Below are positions 25,801 to 37,682 of a DNA stretch of 64,000 nucleotides, piece after piece; the first letter of the stretch is position 1, and the number at the start of each line of letters is the position of its first letter. Source of the DNA: Parapristionchus giblindavisi (taxonomy: Eukaryota; Nematoda; Chromadorea; Rhabditida; Diplogasteridae); the NCBI GenBank assembly GCA_943737045.1, contig CALSFV010000003.1, positions 1,178,001-1,242,000 of the forward strand, in the 5' to 3' direction. Below the pieces are notes generated by a model. It had not been told where the DNA came from and searched no databases. It was given only the letters and a program-made list of their open reading frames with translations. The translations under genes and the position numbers were made by a program.

Positions 25801-28800
25801 CCCCCCCCTTTCCTACAGTATCTCCCCTACCGTAACCCGCAAGACCTTCCGCCAGGGGACGCTCACCACTCTCAGACGCAGCTCTGTGAGCAGGGTAGTT
25901 AATACTGCTGCCGAACGAGGCATCCTTTACAAGGAGATTAGTAGTAGTAGTAGTAGTAGATAGAGAGTGATGAGTAGTACGGTAGTAGATTACGGTAGTG
26001 AGAGGGAGTGCGATACTTGGTATCACCTAGGCAGATCTCATTCAGAAATGGGCATACGGTAGCGCTTCGGTTACGGTTAATCAATCAATAAATCAATCGA
26101 TACAATGTAAAATATAGATGAATCGATATGGAATAAAAATAAGCATTCGGAATCAGCTGACCATCCTTGTATACATGACCGACCCACAGTCTGTGAGAGA
26201 ATATGAGAGAGGAGGAAGTGATGAGGGAGGGTATTTAGAGAGAGGGAGAGGTAGGGTTAAAGGTAGAGGTAGAGGGAGAAAGAGAGGAAGGGAAAGAGGG
26301 AGAGGAAGAGGTAAAGGAAGAGGGAGAGAGAGAGGGAGGGAGAGGTAGAGGTTAGACTAGATACGCGTCAACACAAAAAAGATTATTATTAGATCCAGAG
26401 ATCACGAAAATATTACGGTAACGAGAACACTTTCACGTGTTATCACCACAGCACAGAGTGAGCAAAACCCTGAGCAACATAAGAGTTAGGAACGTTTCCT
26501 TAGACGCTCGGGCGGCCATTTTGTGAACAATTCTTCACAAAACCGCGCTTTTTGCCCGCGTAAAGCTCAGATAAAGGCTTGTATGAGCGCCTTCACTACA
26601 AAGAATACAGGGTCAGGGCGAGACTCTGTCTGAGAATATTCCGCGTGCACTCTAACTGACATTGAGAGGGGCAAGATAGTCTTCGGAGTCTGATAAAGCA
26701 TGGCTTGGTGATGATAAAGGAGGGGAGACTGATAGGGTACATGATATGAGGACAAGGGACAAGGGTGATTGAATGTCTGAGAAGAAGAATGGGAAAGAAT
26801 CAAAAAGGAGGAGAAGGAGGAGGAAGAACAAGAACAAAAAGAAGGGTATGACAATGAAGAAGAAGGGGAAGGCGACAATAGTATTTCTGTCTGCCTGTCT
26901 GTCTATGTCTCTAGTTAGTTTACGTAGCAGTCAAATGTGCGAATGATCGTGCAGGGGGTTGCGAAGAGAGATCAACAAGTTAATAAAAACAAGAATAGAA
27001 TAAGGAGAAGAGAAAGACGATTTCAAAAGGTGTAGATGGATATCAACACTGATTTGATATCATTCAGACAGTAAACTACGATTATCACTACGGTAAACTA
27101 AAAGTGTAGCGGAGTAAACTACGAGTGTATCGGAAACTACAGTAGGCTGCAGACAGACAGAGTTCTATTTTAAACATCACCAGCTGACATTTTGATCGGA
27201 CAAGTTCAGCGAAAATGAGAACAACAGACGACATGACCGTTAAGCGAACTGCTTTGGCGAAAGACTGTGACCAAACCTATTTTGGTTTAATATGGATTAA
27301 AAAAAAAGAAAACATCGAGAGAGAGAAAAAAACGAATAAAACAACATCGAGGACAGCGTACTCAACCAGGGGAGATTGCAAATGCGAAGAGTGCAAAACA
27401 ACAATCGTTACTCTTGTCTAGTAGAGGCGAGTGCATACGGCATCAATGAGAGAGGGAGGAGGGAGTGAGAAGGAGAGGGAGAGAGAGAGGGGGGAGAGAG
27501 GAGGAAGAAAGAAAGAGAGAGGAGGGAGTTAGGGAGAACGAGAGGGGAGAAGGAGAGGGAGAGAGAGGGGGAGGAATAGAAGGAGAGAGGGAGAGGGAGA
27601 GGGAGAAGGAGAGAGAGAGGGAGAGGGAGAAGGAGAGAGAGAGAGAGGGAGAGAAAATGAGAGAAAGAAAGAGGAAAAGGGGGAGAGAGGGAGGGAAGAC
27701 AGTTAGACAGATCGTGAACAATTACTTGTTGTGGCAATAGAGACACAAGTAACGTCAACACTACTACCAACTCTTACTTTGCACTTCGATCGAACCCTCC
27801 TCTTATCAAATTATCATCACTTACTGCTCTCTCTCGGTCTTCCCCATCATCTCTCCTCCTCTCACTCCCCCCCCTCCCATCCTCTCTCTTCTACTCTCTT
27901 TCACTCTCCCTCGCCCCTTCTCTCTCTCCCTTTCCTCCTCTCCCTCCCTAAACAACGCCACGTCTTCCCAAAGTATCATTTCGCTCTCTCGGCAACAGTC
28001 TATTCATAGGAGGTATCAATCGGAAAATAGAACAATCAACACCTAATAATAGGGACTACATCAGAGAAGATACGGTACGAGTGTGCAAGCATCAATCAAC
28101 GTATACCACACCATGGCACTACAAAACATGCTATCTAGATGTCTACATCATGACCTAGTTGGCTACTATTTCGATCTGTGTGCATTTCTCTATTCCATTA
28201 ACTTTAAAATATATACGGAGCACAGAAATAATGAATGCACTGAAAACTACACGCCAACACATGAGAAGTTTAACGTGAGTTTGCAATTCACGTTTTAACA
28301 ACCAGACTTGGCATTCGCGCCAGAACAAGACATTCGCTCCAAATCGTCCTCCTTCGCTATATATAACTGCTGGTTCCTCACCTTGATACGTCCAATTCGT
28401 TTTCTCCTCCTTTGATTCATGGATGCGGTCAAACATTCACGGATGGGAATAGTACCCAGAGTTGAACGATCATGATGACGATAGATTAGCGGAGGAGGAA
28501 GAGGACATAGATCAAATCATCTTCTAATCGACCAGTGTCGCATGGGGAAAACACGAAGGGAATGGGCAATAAGTGATCTACCGGGTGATGTCATGTGAAG
28601 AGGTATGAGGCAAAGGCACAGAATAAAACGAGAAGATGGAAACGGTAGATGATCCTTGCTTCTGAAGTAGAATGATTGTGGGGAAAGGGGAGAACTTGGT
28701 TCTTGATAGGTAAAAGATACAGGTACATCCCGTTATTCAAGGCTCAAGAAAGCCTGCCGGAGATGATCACAGCTACGCCAGTTATAATTCAAGCGATTCA

Positions 28801-31800
28801 AGTGAGTGATAGTGATGATGTCATGTGAAACACATTAATGCATTAGTTATATTACAATTTCTTGTAGTGACGCGTCTACGCCGTCAGGCTAATTTGTGTT
28901 AGATTCGTGCATTTAGGAAGCGACAAGAGTGATTGTAAGTAAGGCACATGGCTAACAAGGGAATGCCCTGAGGCCACACTCACCGATCAGGTCCAAATTT
29001 TTACTGGAGGTACACTTCATATAGGGATAATGTTTGGCGGTATCAGAAATTGCTTAGCTCTTCTTTGAAATTTTAAAATTAATTTAAAAATCGACGTAAA
29101 CACTTTCAAAACCGATTTTTAGCAATCAAATTTGCATATGCGACTTTTTCACCCTGATTACGATGTTATGGTGTTATTTCTGATAAAGGTGTGCACGCTT
29201 TAAATTTTATTGTCGATTTTTAAAAATAATTTTAAAATTTCAAAGAAGAGCTAAGCAATTTCTGACACCGCCAAACATTATCCCTATATGAAGTGTACCT
29301 CCAGTAAAAATTTGGACCTGATCGGTGAGTGTGGCCTCAGGGCATTCCCTTGTAAGAGCAGAATAGAATCAGGACCTTCCCCAAACCATCAACTAATTAA
29401 TCAATAATGCCCTCCAGTAATATTTGCATCAAATATAAGCACCAAATCCAAAGTCACATGTGGCATCACTAATGACCAAACTAAAGAGAATATCGCATAA
29501 AAGAGTGATGGTGATGGGAGCATATCAATATGAATCAAATACGCACATTCCTACTTTTGTATGAATCAAGAAGTTGTGATTGGAATATAAAAAGAGAAAG
29601 ACCGATGGAGAAGATCATCAAAAGACTGAAAGCGTACACAAGAAAGTTCAGAACAACGGATAGGAACAGAGAGTGGACAATGAGGGAGAGGGAGAGGGAG
29701 GGAGAGAGACATGCAGTATGTAGGGAGCATTAGTACCGTTCAATCCTTCAAATCAACGGATATCAAACAATAGAGGAAACAGAAATTGAGAGGGCAAAGT
29801 ACAGTTGAGCGATGTAATCGTTGATACAACGGAAATGAGTAATGCAGGGTTCACTGTTCCCGACGCGAAACAATCTATTCTCTGCTCAAAATGTCATTTC
29901 AAACCATACATTTTCGGTACCCTCGCCGTCTATTTTTATATAGTGGGTCAATTGTCGAAATAGGGTGGGTAGATGCACAAAATATGTTATTTTTTGCTTA
30001 AAAATCGTCATTTTTAGCTTCTTTTTTTATCCAGTGGCCTAAAATTGGCTTTATATAGTGGGTCAATCCTCGTACTGCGAGGGTATGGCAATGTATGATT
30101 TCAAACACAATTTCGCAATGCTTAACCAACGAGATTCAGCGATGTAGAGATTCCACAGTGAGTGGACAATAATGGAGAAAGCGAGAGTGAGAGAGGAAGA
30201 GGGAGAGAGCGAGACTATGTAGAGCTGGCACAAGAACCATTCAAACCTTCAGAACAACGGATATCAAACAATAGAGGAAACAGAGATTGGAAGGGCACAG
30301 TTCAGGTAAACGGAGTATAAGAGAGATAACGTATGTATAGAGCAGGCAGGGGCAAGGAATGGCCGATCGTTATTGACCATTGTCCCATCGGCCACTTATG
30401 AGTCCAAAGCATCAACTTGGATGGGGGGGGGGGGGAGCAGAGCCCCCTCTATTCACTCTGCTTCTCTGCCTCTCTCCCCTCTCTCTCGCTGTCTGGCGCA
30501 CTCTCACACACAGCCACTGGGTGCATACTATACACGTGAAGAGAGGGTGTCCCCTCTCCCCTCTGGGTGCATTCTACAGATCAAACCATCAAGACGAGAC
30601 ATGATAGGGATAGGGAGAGGGAGGAGGCAAAGGGGGGCAGAGCCTGTCTCGGTGCGTCCCCCCAGTCAACAACAAGCGAGTGCACGACCAAACAACCAAA
30701 GAAAAAGTGGGCGGAGTCCGAGTCTGGGTGAACAGACGGGAACGCATGAAGGAGAAGAAGATGCATACAACTGCGACGGAGTAAACAATCAGAGAGAGAT
30801 CAAAGATCAAATAGGAAATGACAGAATAACAAGAAAGACGGACAGGCAGCATAGTAGAATATAGTAGAATGAAGAGTTGATGAAGAAGAAGAAGAGGTAG
30901 AAGAGCAATGTAGCTACTACCACCCCAGGAAATAATCATCTCTTGTTTGAAGATTCGAGTAGCTCCCAAACTGCCACTGTACCCAAAACCCACACCGATA
31001 TCACTCTCTTATTAGCGGCGAAGATTCATCCATCTCCTCATGTCATCCTTTCCAGTTATGTATAATATGATGGAATAAAGAATAAGAATAAGAGTAATCA
31101 TATGTAAGAATGTATGATGGTGACGATAAGCGTGTCTCTTCCGTTACACGATAGACGAGTGAATGAGAGAGTGAGAGAGTAGGAAGGAACAGCGCAAAAA
31201 AAAACAACGCAATAACATTGGGGGAAATGTACTACATTCTTCTCTAGCGTACACCAGACCAAGCTTTATCGTGTCTAGACGTAGATTCCGAAACACGATA
31301 CAGCACAATATTAATTTAATCATTTTATTAACATTTTCTAGCATGCAAAACATATATTTGTACATTTTTAACTATTATTAACTCAATCTCTAATTATACA
31401 GGCAAATAGTAAATGCACTACGGTCCAGTAACCAACCATCAACTCCCTCTCCGTGCGGACCGTAATCCAGGCCCCGTACCAATCAATCAATCCAACCCAC
31501 CCCCACTGCCCATATCTACCGTATCCAACCTACCGCAGTCTGAGCCCTCGAACTTTGTCCTGCATCGTCTTCGAAGACGACATCAGCCAGCGTGAGATCC
31601 AACTGTGCGAGCGAGTTGTCTGCCTTAAATTTCAGGGGAATATTCCATTATACTACACTACTCATCAATGACAAATTGCTATGCGCTCCATAAGCCACCA
31701 TGTAGACTAACTCTATACTAACTTTGTGATTGATTCGCAGTGAAGCACAATAGATATTTTACTTCAACAGGTTTGTCTAGGAAAATATATCTTAAAACTA

Positions 31801-34800
31801 AAACAAGTATTGGAGCCATATGCGATCTCTCTGGAAACTCTCTTATCTCTGATAGTGACAAGGCAGATTCACTTGCATCTTATTTTGAAACTATGTATAT
31901 CGCTGATGATATGACTCTTCCTCCTCTTTCCTCATTCATTCCTCATTCTCTTTCCATTCCAATTATTATGCCTCAGGATGTTGCTTATTATCTCCGTCGT
32001 TTAAGTTCATCTTGCTCCCTCCCATCTGATTTAATCCCCTCTATCATTTTTAAACGTTGTCATTCCTCTCTTGCCTATCCTTTGTCCATAATCTTTAATC
32101 TTTCTATCAGTCTAGGCGAAATTCCAACAATTTGGAAATCTTCAATAGTCATCCCTATTCCTAAAGTCTCTAGCCCATCCAATGTCTCTCATTTTCGCCC
32201 TATATCGATCTCCTCTGTTCCTTCTAAGATTCTCGAGCGCATTTTGAAACCACGCATTACACACTGGTGTCGTATCCACAATATCATACCCAAGGAGCAG
32301 TCTGGATTTGTAAAATCAAAGTCCACTGTAACACAACTTTTGAATTGTACTCAAGCGTGGCGAAATGCTCTTGATGCTGATCTTTGCACTGATGTTATCT
32401 ATGTTGATTTATCTCGTGCTTTTGATTCTGTCTCTCATAGTAAACTTTTGTACAAATTAGAATCTCTTGGTATTAGAAATAATCTGTTATCGTGGTTTAC
32501 TTCGTTTTTAGATGATCGACGATTGTCAGTGAGAATAGGTGATACTCTATCATCTGATAGAGTGGTCACTTCTGGTGTCCCACAAGGTACAGTTTTGGGT
32601 CCATTGCTCTTTTTGATATATGTTTCGGATCTCCCAAGGGTATTCAGTCATCTCCCTCAAATAGGTATTCAAATGTTTGCAGATGATATCAAACTTTTCT
32701 CTACATTTTCACATATTTCTCCACATGAATCTCACTCTCAACTTTCTCAAGGGTTAACTTCTCTATTAGAATACTGCGAAAACTGGCAGTTATCGGTTGC
32801 ACAAAAAAAGTGCTCCGTTCTACATATAGGCAAAACAAATCCCACTTTACCTTATTCTATTCTCTCTCACAGTCTACCTTCATCTTCTTCAACCCGTGAC
32901 TTAGGTGTTTATCTCGACCCGTTGTTAAATTTTAAATCCCACATTGCCATTGTTTGTAAGAAGTCATTATCACTTGTTTATCATATTTTTAGATCAATTT
33001 CTTGTACTCGTTCCGATGTATATATCAGAGCTTTCAAATCATATGTAATCCCCATTATTGAATACGCGTCCCCTGTTTGGTCACCCTCTTCGAAAGGTTT
33101 AATTCGCCAATTAGAAAAAGTTCAACATGTATTTACTAGATTGTTGTATCATCGTTGTCATCTTTCCTATTCCTTCCCTCCTCCCTACCCTCAACGTTTG
33201 TCCTTATTCTCTCTCAATTCTCTTTATCACAGAAGAATTGTCATTGATATCGTATTTGCTATTAAGATTTTGAGATGTGAAGTTGATATTCCTTGTAGCA
33301 ATTTCTATGTGTTTAAACCATCATTTATCAGGATATCCTCGTTTGCTTTCCATATTCCTCGATCAAAGAGAGAAAATCTTCGCTCCTCCTTTTCCCATAG
33401 AACATCTCGATTTTTGACAAAAATTCCCTCTATCTTAGACCCCAATCTTAGCACAAATACCATTAAAGCTAAATTATTATTGTCTTATGATTTAGTTAGT
33501 AATTTATCCATTGATATTTCACCCCTCTAAACTGTCTCATGTACAAGTTCCTTTTGCCATGTCAGTCTGTCTATACTGACTTATGCGGTCCTCTTCCCGC
33601 TAGGGCCTCATCCACCCTACATCATTGATCCCACGCTGATCTTTGATCTTGGCACTAGAGAATAGGTTATTGAGACTTCCCCGACCATCTTCACCTTCCC
33701 TACTTTCCCATTGTCTAATTCTCCCCATTCTATTTCCTTGTGCAAATCTTCTTAATTTATATCGTTTTTACTTGTTGGAACATCTTCGCGATGTATGATA
33801 AATAAATAAATAAATAAATATCATTATAGTGCAAATTCCACTACTCGAATAGATCACATTCTTTGAATCGTGTTTTATTATTTTACTTACTTACTTAGTA
33901 AGTGTACAGTAAGTCTATTTTTTTCAAAATACATTGTTATCTCTTTTCATTCAATCAATCAGCGGTTCAAAAACAATTGACGGCATTGACAACAAAAGTG
34001 ATAACCCACCGAGGTTCCTTGTTGTGCCCTGTCATTCTTCGCCTTCTCACTCCTCGTCAATTCATCGTCCAGACAGACCACTTCACGCAGAACTTAAATA
34101 CAATATATTTATCTTATCAGCACTAAGTGCAGAAGAGTAAGTCAGGGCAGGGGGGATTTTCTTTCAAGTTCTTATTCTTCCGTCTCTGATAGAGATCTTA
34201 AAGACGCAATCAATAAACCAATTTATCAAATCGGGAAGAAAACGCTCATTGTCAGACGAGGATGGGCACATTTTAAAATGTACTCCGCTCTCGGCACAAT
34301 CTCCCGTAGTAAAACTAAATCGAGATCATACGAGGGCGGCGACATAGGGGTGCCAGCTGTAAAGTTAGGGCTTTTCGAAAGTTTGTGGAAAGCCCCCCCC
34401 CCCCCCTGTAAAAGATGACGTTTAGATGAAATTTTTTGAAAAATGAAGGCCCCGCTGTAGATTTAACCATTTTTCGTTCGTATGCCCCCCCCCCCTGTAG
34501 AATCTAGCTCGAGATAGCATTGCCAGGGCGAATAAGCTCGGGGTGTGCCTTCTATACAAAACAGCATTATTCCAATTTTCACAGCTCTGACAACTCTGCA
34601 ACTCTGACAACATTAACAACTCCGTTCCCGAATATTCCAACTGAAAGATAATAATAATACAGTAATACAATGCCCATACCGTAATCGGTCTGTTTCTCGC
34701 CCAGACACAATATCTCATCGTCCTCCTCCTCTGCCTCAGCCCTCCTCGCTAATTCCACCATCGTTCTCTCATCTCCACCCACTTCGTCGATCGATATTAT

Positions 34801-36915
34801 CGACCTGCAATGATATTTTTATAATTACGTTCAGTTTAAAACGAAATGTCACGATTTGAATCATACAAATAATATTATCATCATTATTATTATCAATGCT
34901 GATAAAACAATACATATTATCATAGTTCAGTTTCGTATGTATACCAATAGACACGACGGAAAGATCAAAGATCAATCCACTCACTAAAATATATATACAT
35001 CGTAAAATGTCTCACATTTGTAATAGATCATCCATATTCGCGCGATCTTCAGGCGCAGCTGAAAACTATCAATAATCACTACATTACCGTATCCCGACTA
35101 GTACAGTAATATATTCACTATCGATTGAATGACTGACCACTCTCGTTCGCCGTATCCTCTTCGATGATCTCAATTTCGTCCTCGTCTTGTCCATTATCCT
35201 CGTCGATTACGGTGGCCTCGGGCTCTCGTCGCATGGATCGGAATCGATTGGCTGAAATGACGAAACCCTGATTATCGATTGATTGTTTTGTCATCAACAG
35301 GTATACGGCGTACCCACCATACATTTTCGTTACACTCGCCGTTATTACATAGTGGTTCAATTTTCGAAATATGGTGGTCGATTCAGAAAATTCGTTATTT
35401 TCGCTTAAAAATCGTCAATTTTAGCTTCGTTTCACATTAAATGACCCGACATTGAGCCATATATAGTGGATCAATCCGTGCATTATGAGGGTATGAAAAT
35501 GTATGATACCCACCGATATGGGCGAAGAGATTGAATTGCTCGCCGACCTCTTGCTTCACCTCCGCCACTACGGTAGCCGTGTCTTCTGTAATCGATTGAT
35601 CTTTGATCTCTGATGATCTACATTGTCAGGAAAACAAATAATCAATATATTCTCACTCTGTTCCGTGGCCAACTTCTTCGCGTACATCTGCTGGATCTTC
35701 TGTCGTTTAGCATCGTCCACTATCGGTGATGACCTGCAACATTTGTGTTTCACGCTATGAATAACTCGCCAAAATGCACCCCAAGGACCAGTAGTATATG
35801 GTCATAACATATTTGGTTATCTGAATAATTATAAATAATACGAGCTTATAATTAATTAACATTTTCATTATCATTATTATCCGACATGCAAAAACTATCA
35901 ATATACCGAATTTTGCAATTTCAATTTACAGAAAAGGGGATACCGGCATTTCTGGCTCGCGGAGATAGTTTGCGAACGATTTGCCCGTATTCAGCAAATG
36001 CTAGAATGCATATGGGAAAATCGCTATTTGCCCGTATTCTGGGCAAATCGTGTACACACCAGTAGGGAAAGTTGGGAGATCTGTTGCGCGAATTTGGACA
36101 AGGTTGCTCTCTGTGCGCACCACGGTGTGAGAAGACGGCGAACGCCGCATGGTGGACAGCAAACACAGCAGCATTCACCGTATTACAACATCGTGGTGCA
36201 CGCTCAAGCCAAAAATACCGGAGAAATAGAAAGGCGGCGTTAAAATTTCCCTCAGTACATGCTGTAAATTGAACTAGGGCTCCAAGTTGCTCACGTACTC
36301 GTGCACGTAAAATTTTGAGTGCTTTCGGTCCAAAGCGGAAAAAACCTAATTGTCAAATGGTAAGAACCTACCGTAACCGTCAAATCAATAATGGTAGACT
36401 ACTGTTACTATTTAGCATCATTTATGGTCTATCAGGGTTTACCACTCGGGTCCAACACACGCCAAGTATATAGAAATAGCGAAGTGATTCACGGTGAGCA
36501 TAAAATCATAGGATTCTTCGCGCAGCCGATGGGAGAAGAACAATGTAAATTTGAATTATCAAAACGAACGAATCCATCATACCTCTTGGTTGATAGCTGG
36601 AACTGTGTAATCAGACCGGGCGGAGGCGGTAGTGAGGGGGGCTGACGGTGGTTCTGGAAATAAAACACTAACACATTAATATTAACTTTATTATTATTAT
36701 TAATAATAATAAATATAATTTTATTATTGGATTAGTATAACATGATCATATACAATTTCAGTCTTTCTTCCGAATGACGTTTTATAGTAATTGTTGAAGA
36801 ATGAGGAATAAAACTAAATATAAAAATATATAATGCAAACCTTGTTAATCGGATTGTTGGCTACTCTATGTGGTGGTATCCATTGCTTATTCCTATTGAA
36901 CTGCTTCTTTCCCAT
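16257..36915 (-). CDS. ANGEL: Angel-like CCR4/EEP-family phosphodiesterase, multi-exon
   Basis: Endonuclease-exonuclease-phosphatase protein of the Angel branch; relatives act on RNA 3' ends (deadenylation or 2',3'-cyclic phosphate removal). Exons: 36841-36915, 36583-36653, 35657-35733, 35514-35585, 35138-35251, 35016-35058, 34680-34804, 31534-31619, 26657-26776, 25817-25924, 25696-25747, 25408-25536, 21368-21643, 21122-21273, 20723-20829, 20563-20622, 20233-20312, 20062-20150, 19733-19799, 19316-19449, 18979-19067, 17095-17180, 16756-16827, 16257-16415. Visible catalytic motifs are FRAVSYNLL, NADVIGVQEIQ, SNTHIIFNERRGDVKLAQ, CLGDWNLEP and PSDHIPLVADF; the RRGDVKLAQ stretch is typical of Angel. 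Total is about 815 residues, with roughly 500 residues of acidic, Pro/Ser-rich N-terminus unlike known Angels. Phases agree everywhere except between 18979 and 17180, where an exon may be missing. Exons at 26.7-25.4 kb are less certain, and the donor at 25817 was picked for phase. Two separate genes remain possible. Confidence 0.82.
16851..17034. mobile_element. Family A element, copy 3 (Angel intron)
   Basis: Ends CATACATTTTCGG and AAAATGCTTG; ATTCAAAT duplicated at both sides. Confidence 0.82.
17441..18348 (-). mobile_element. Decayed Tc1/mariner-superfamily element
   Basis: A 908-base element flanked by TA, with long terminal inverted repeats starting CAGGGTGGGCATTAA at both ends (similarity runs about 240 bases inward). 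Between them the minus strand has broken transposase sequence: frame 18103-17822 (NLSWTLENDGVLL, FVKAW), then a stop or frameshift and WLPSRPDLSPLVYSVWG with NLRSLKK. The DG and PDLSPL boxes match the mariner/Tc1 catalytic region. It sits in the Angel intron where an exon phase mismatch remains. Confidence 0.8.
18395..18690. repeat. Minisatellite, 34-base unit (Angel intron)
   Basis: About eight tandem copies of a unit built on GTCTACCGTATCTTAGTG and AAATTAGTAAAA, with few mismatches. Confidence 0.9.
19186..19296. mobile_element. Family B short inverted-repeat element, copy 1 (Angel intron)
   Basis: AAAGTATGTTACAAAGTACC, two CCTGACCGGA blocks and a terminal ACCTATG mark family B. Confidence 0.7.
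20411..20522. repeat. Imperfect palindrome in an Angel intron
   Basis: GATGCACCGTTACATTTG at the left pairs with CAAATGTAACGATGCA at the right, with about 80 percent pairing inward. Confidence 0.6.
20873..21059. mobile_element. Family B element, copy 2 (Angel intron)
   Basis: Contains TCGAAAAGTACGTTACAAAC and repeated TGACCGCATTT blocks, ending TTCGAACTATG. It is flanked by two similar copies of a roughly 35-base GATCAAGAGATCAAAG sequence. Confidence 0.7.
21658..22055. repeat. Minisatellite, about 30-base unit (Angel intron)
   Basis: About 13 copies of a unit built on TTTACTTAACC and AAGACTTAGGTATTAAGG, with small length changes. Confidence 0.92.
22600..22745 (-). repeat. tRNA-like retroposon segment
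   Basis: Minus-strand A-box-like TGGCTTAGTGG with the flanking sequence also found at 38790-38945 in plus orientation. Confidence 0.5.
22748..22876. mobile_element. Short inverted-repeat family J, copy 1
   Basis: GGTCACATCCCCGGCTAATTT at the left pairs with CAGCTTGCGGCGTGGCTTTAA at the right around a TCTC/GAGA-rich stem. Confidence 0.6.
22923..23001. mobile_element. Minimal family B element, copy 3
   Basis: Only 79 bases: CATAGGTTGAATAGCTAGG, one AAAATGCGGTC block, then ACTTTTCGACCTATG. GCTCTGAA is duplicated at both sides, so it is a complete element. Confidence 0.85.
23010..24745. other. No exon supported; within the proposed Angel gene
   Basis: Pyrimidine-rich stretches (23140-23240, 24240-24360) and a GC-richer patch (23560-23770) with repeated CGCGGGGT and GTACGCC motifs. 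No exon could be placed. Confidence 0.4.
24750..24772. repeat. Poly-C tract
   Basis: Uninterrupted run of more than 20 C; similar G or C runs occur at 30423-30435 and 62740-62752. Confidence 0.95.
24988..25179. mobile_element. Family A element, copy 4
   Basis: CATACATT and ATGTATG ends; TTTCGGAGC (9 bases) duplicated at both flanks. Confidence 0.85.
26205..26350. repeat. GA-rich purine tract
   Basis: Imperfect GAGAGG/GGTAGAG repeats with almost no pyrimidine on the plus strand; open frames across it are compositional only. Confidence 0.85.
27440..27700. repeat. Long GA-rich purine tract
   Basis: About 260 bases of imperfect GAGAGG repeats; a matching pyrimidine-rich stretch follows at 27840-27960. 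Confidence 0.88.
28956..29352. mobile_element. 397-base element with 150-base inverted repeats
   Basis: CAAGGGAATGCCCTGAGG at the left is mirrored at the right, with TAA at both flanks, a 3-base duplication compatible with PIF/Harbinger. The arms match almost perfectly. No coding sequence. Confidence 0.75.
29905..30097. mobile_element. Family A element, copy 5
   Basis: CATACATTTTCGGTACCCTC to CAATGTATG; ATTTCAAAC duplicated at both flanks. Lies in the large Angel intron. Confidence 0.87.
30960..31095 (+). repeat. 3' end of a retroposon with AATAAG tail
   Basis: CCAAACTGCCACTGTACCC through ATATGATGGAATAAAGAATAAG is shared with 49828-49957; the repeated AATAAG tail suggests non-LTR retroposition. 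Confidence 0.55.
31740..33825 (+). mobile_element. CR1/Jockey-group LINE, 5' truncated, with long intact RT reading frame
   Basis: Reverse transcriptase reading frame of 596 codons (31740-33530) with ordered RT motifs: a pre-finger IPIPKV, HFRPISISSV, EQSGFVKSKSTV, YVDLSRAFDSV, SGVPQGTVLGPLLFLIYVSD and the catalytic FADD box near residue 318, then thumb and C-terminal regions (ENWQLSV, VLHIGKTNP, TRDLGVYLD, FTRLLYHRC). No apurinic endonuclease domain is visible, so the 5' part is missing. The 3' end carries an AAAT-repeat tail (33798-33822). It lies antisense in an intron of the Angel gene. No stop or frameshift interrupts the RT, suggesting a fairly recent insertion. Clade assignment is by motif style only. 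Confidence 0.85.
34335..34520. repeat. Dispersed repeat with C-tracts, second copy at 55095-55285
   Basis: Blocks GGCTTTTCGAAA, ATGACGTTTAG, TTTTTCGTTCG and CTGTAGAATC occur in the same order in both copies. The class was not determined. Confidence 0.55.
35318..35505. mobile_element. Family A element, copy 6, abutting an Angel splice donor
   Basis: Flanked by GTACCCAC and ATACCCAC (7 of 8 identical). The right-hand duplication (35506-35513) is exactly the first eight bases of the Angel intron on the minus strand (GTGGGTAT). Confidence 0.82.
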
Positions 36916-37682
36916 CTAATCTACTCTGTAATTATTCATTTATTTTTATTATAAGTAGTAATGTAACATCAACATGTTGTAATACGGTAGTATGCGCATT
37001 ATTGATTTTAAAAAGAGATCACGCTAGAATCCAATCACTCTCCTCACTTCGCACAATATTTCTTAATTTATCTAACACACTTCTAGATAATAATTCTCAA
37101 TAATTCTAATAATTCTAATAATTCTAATTCATAATAATTCTCGATAATAGGATTGAGAACTCAATTCTCAATTCATCTTTTCAATTCTCGTTGAGGCCTT
37201 TGTCTCGCTCTCTTCCATCTTCCATTCAACTTGTAGATAAGGAACTAGCCCTATTGGTCTTATTCTACCAATCGATTGTGCCACAATCTACAGTATTCTA
37301 CAGTATTCTTTATTCAGTAGTTCAAATAATTTATTCTGTACATTGTCAACTCAATAAAGGGAATGCATATTCCATCTCCATACTTTACTATACAACAATC
37401 TACAAACACAATAATTTCATATAGAACCCAGTACATTTGAGACATACGAAAACGAAAAGGTTACGGTAAGATTAAAGAAATAATGATACAAGACTCTCAT
37501 AAATTACTATGGTGAATACAAATGGGGGTGTGGGGGGAAGGGTGCATAAGGCAAGATAATAAAAAAAAAGCATACAGCATAGAGAATAGCAAGGGACTGG
37601 ATGGATCAGATTATAGTTTTCTGAGCATAAGATCAATCAATAAATGGATAAATCAATAAATGAATCAATCAATAATACGCCT

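Noticed and set aside
27440..27770. Long open frames on both strands in the GA-rich tract
   Set aside because: Residues are only Arg, Glu, Gly on one strand and Ser, Pro, Leu on the other; the openness follows from purine-only sequence and not from coding.
30373..30864. 163-codon plus-strand frame
   Set aside because: Crosses a poly-G tract and low-complexity sequence; no domain, and nothing in the surrounding intron supports it.
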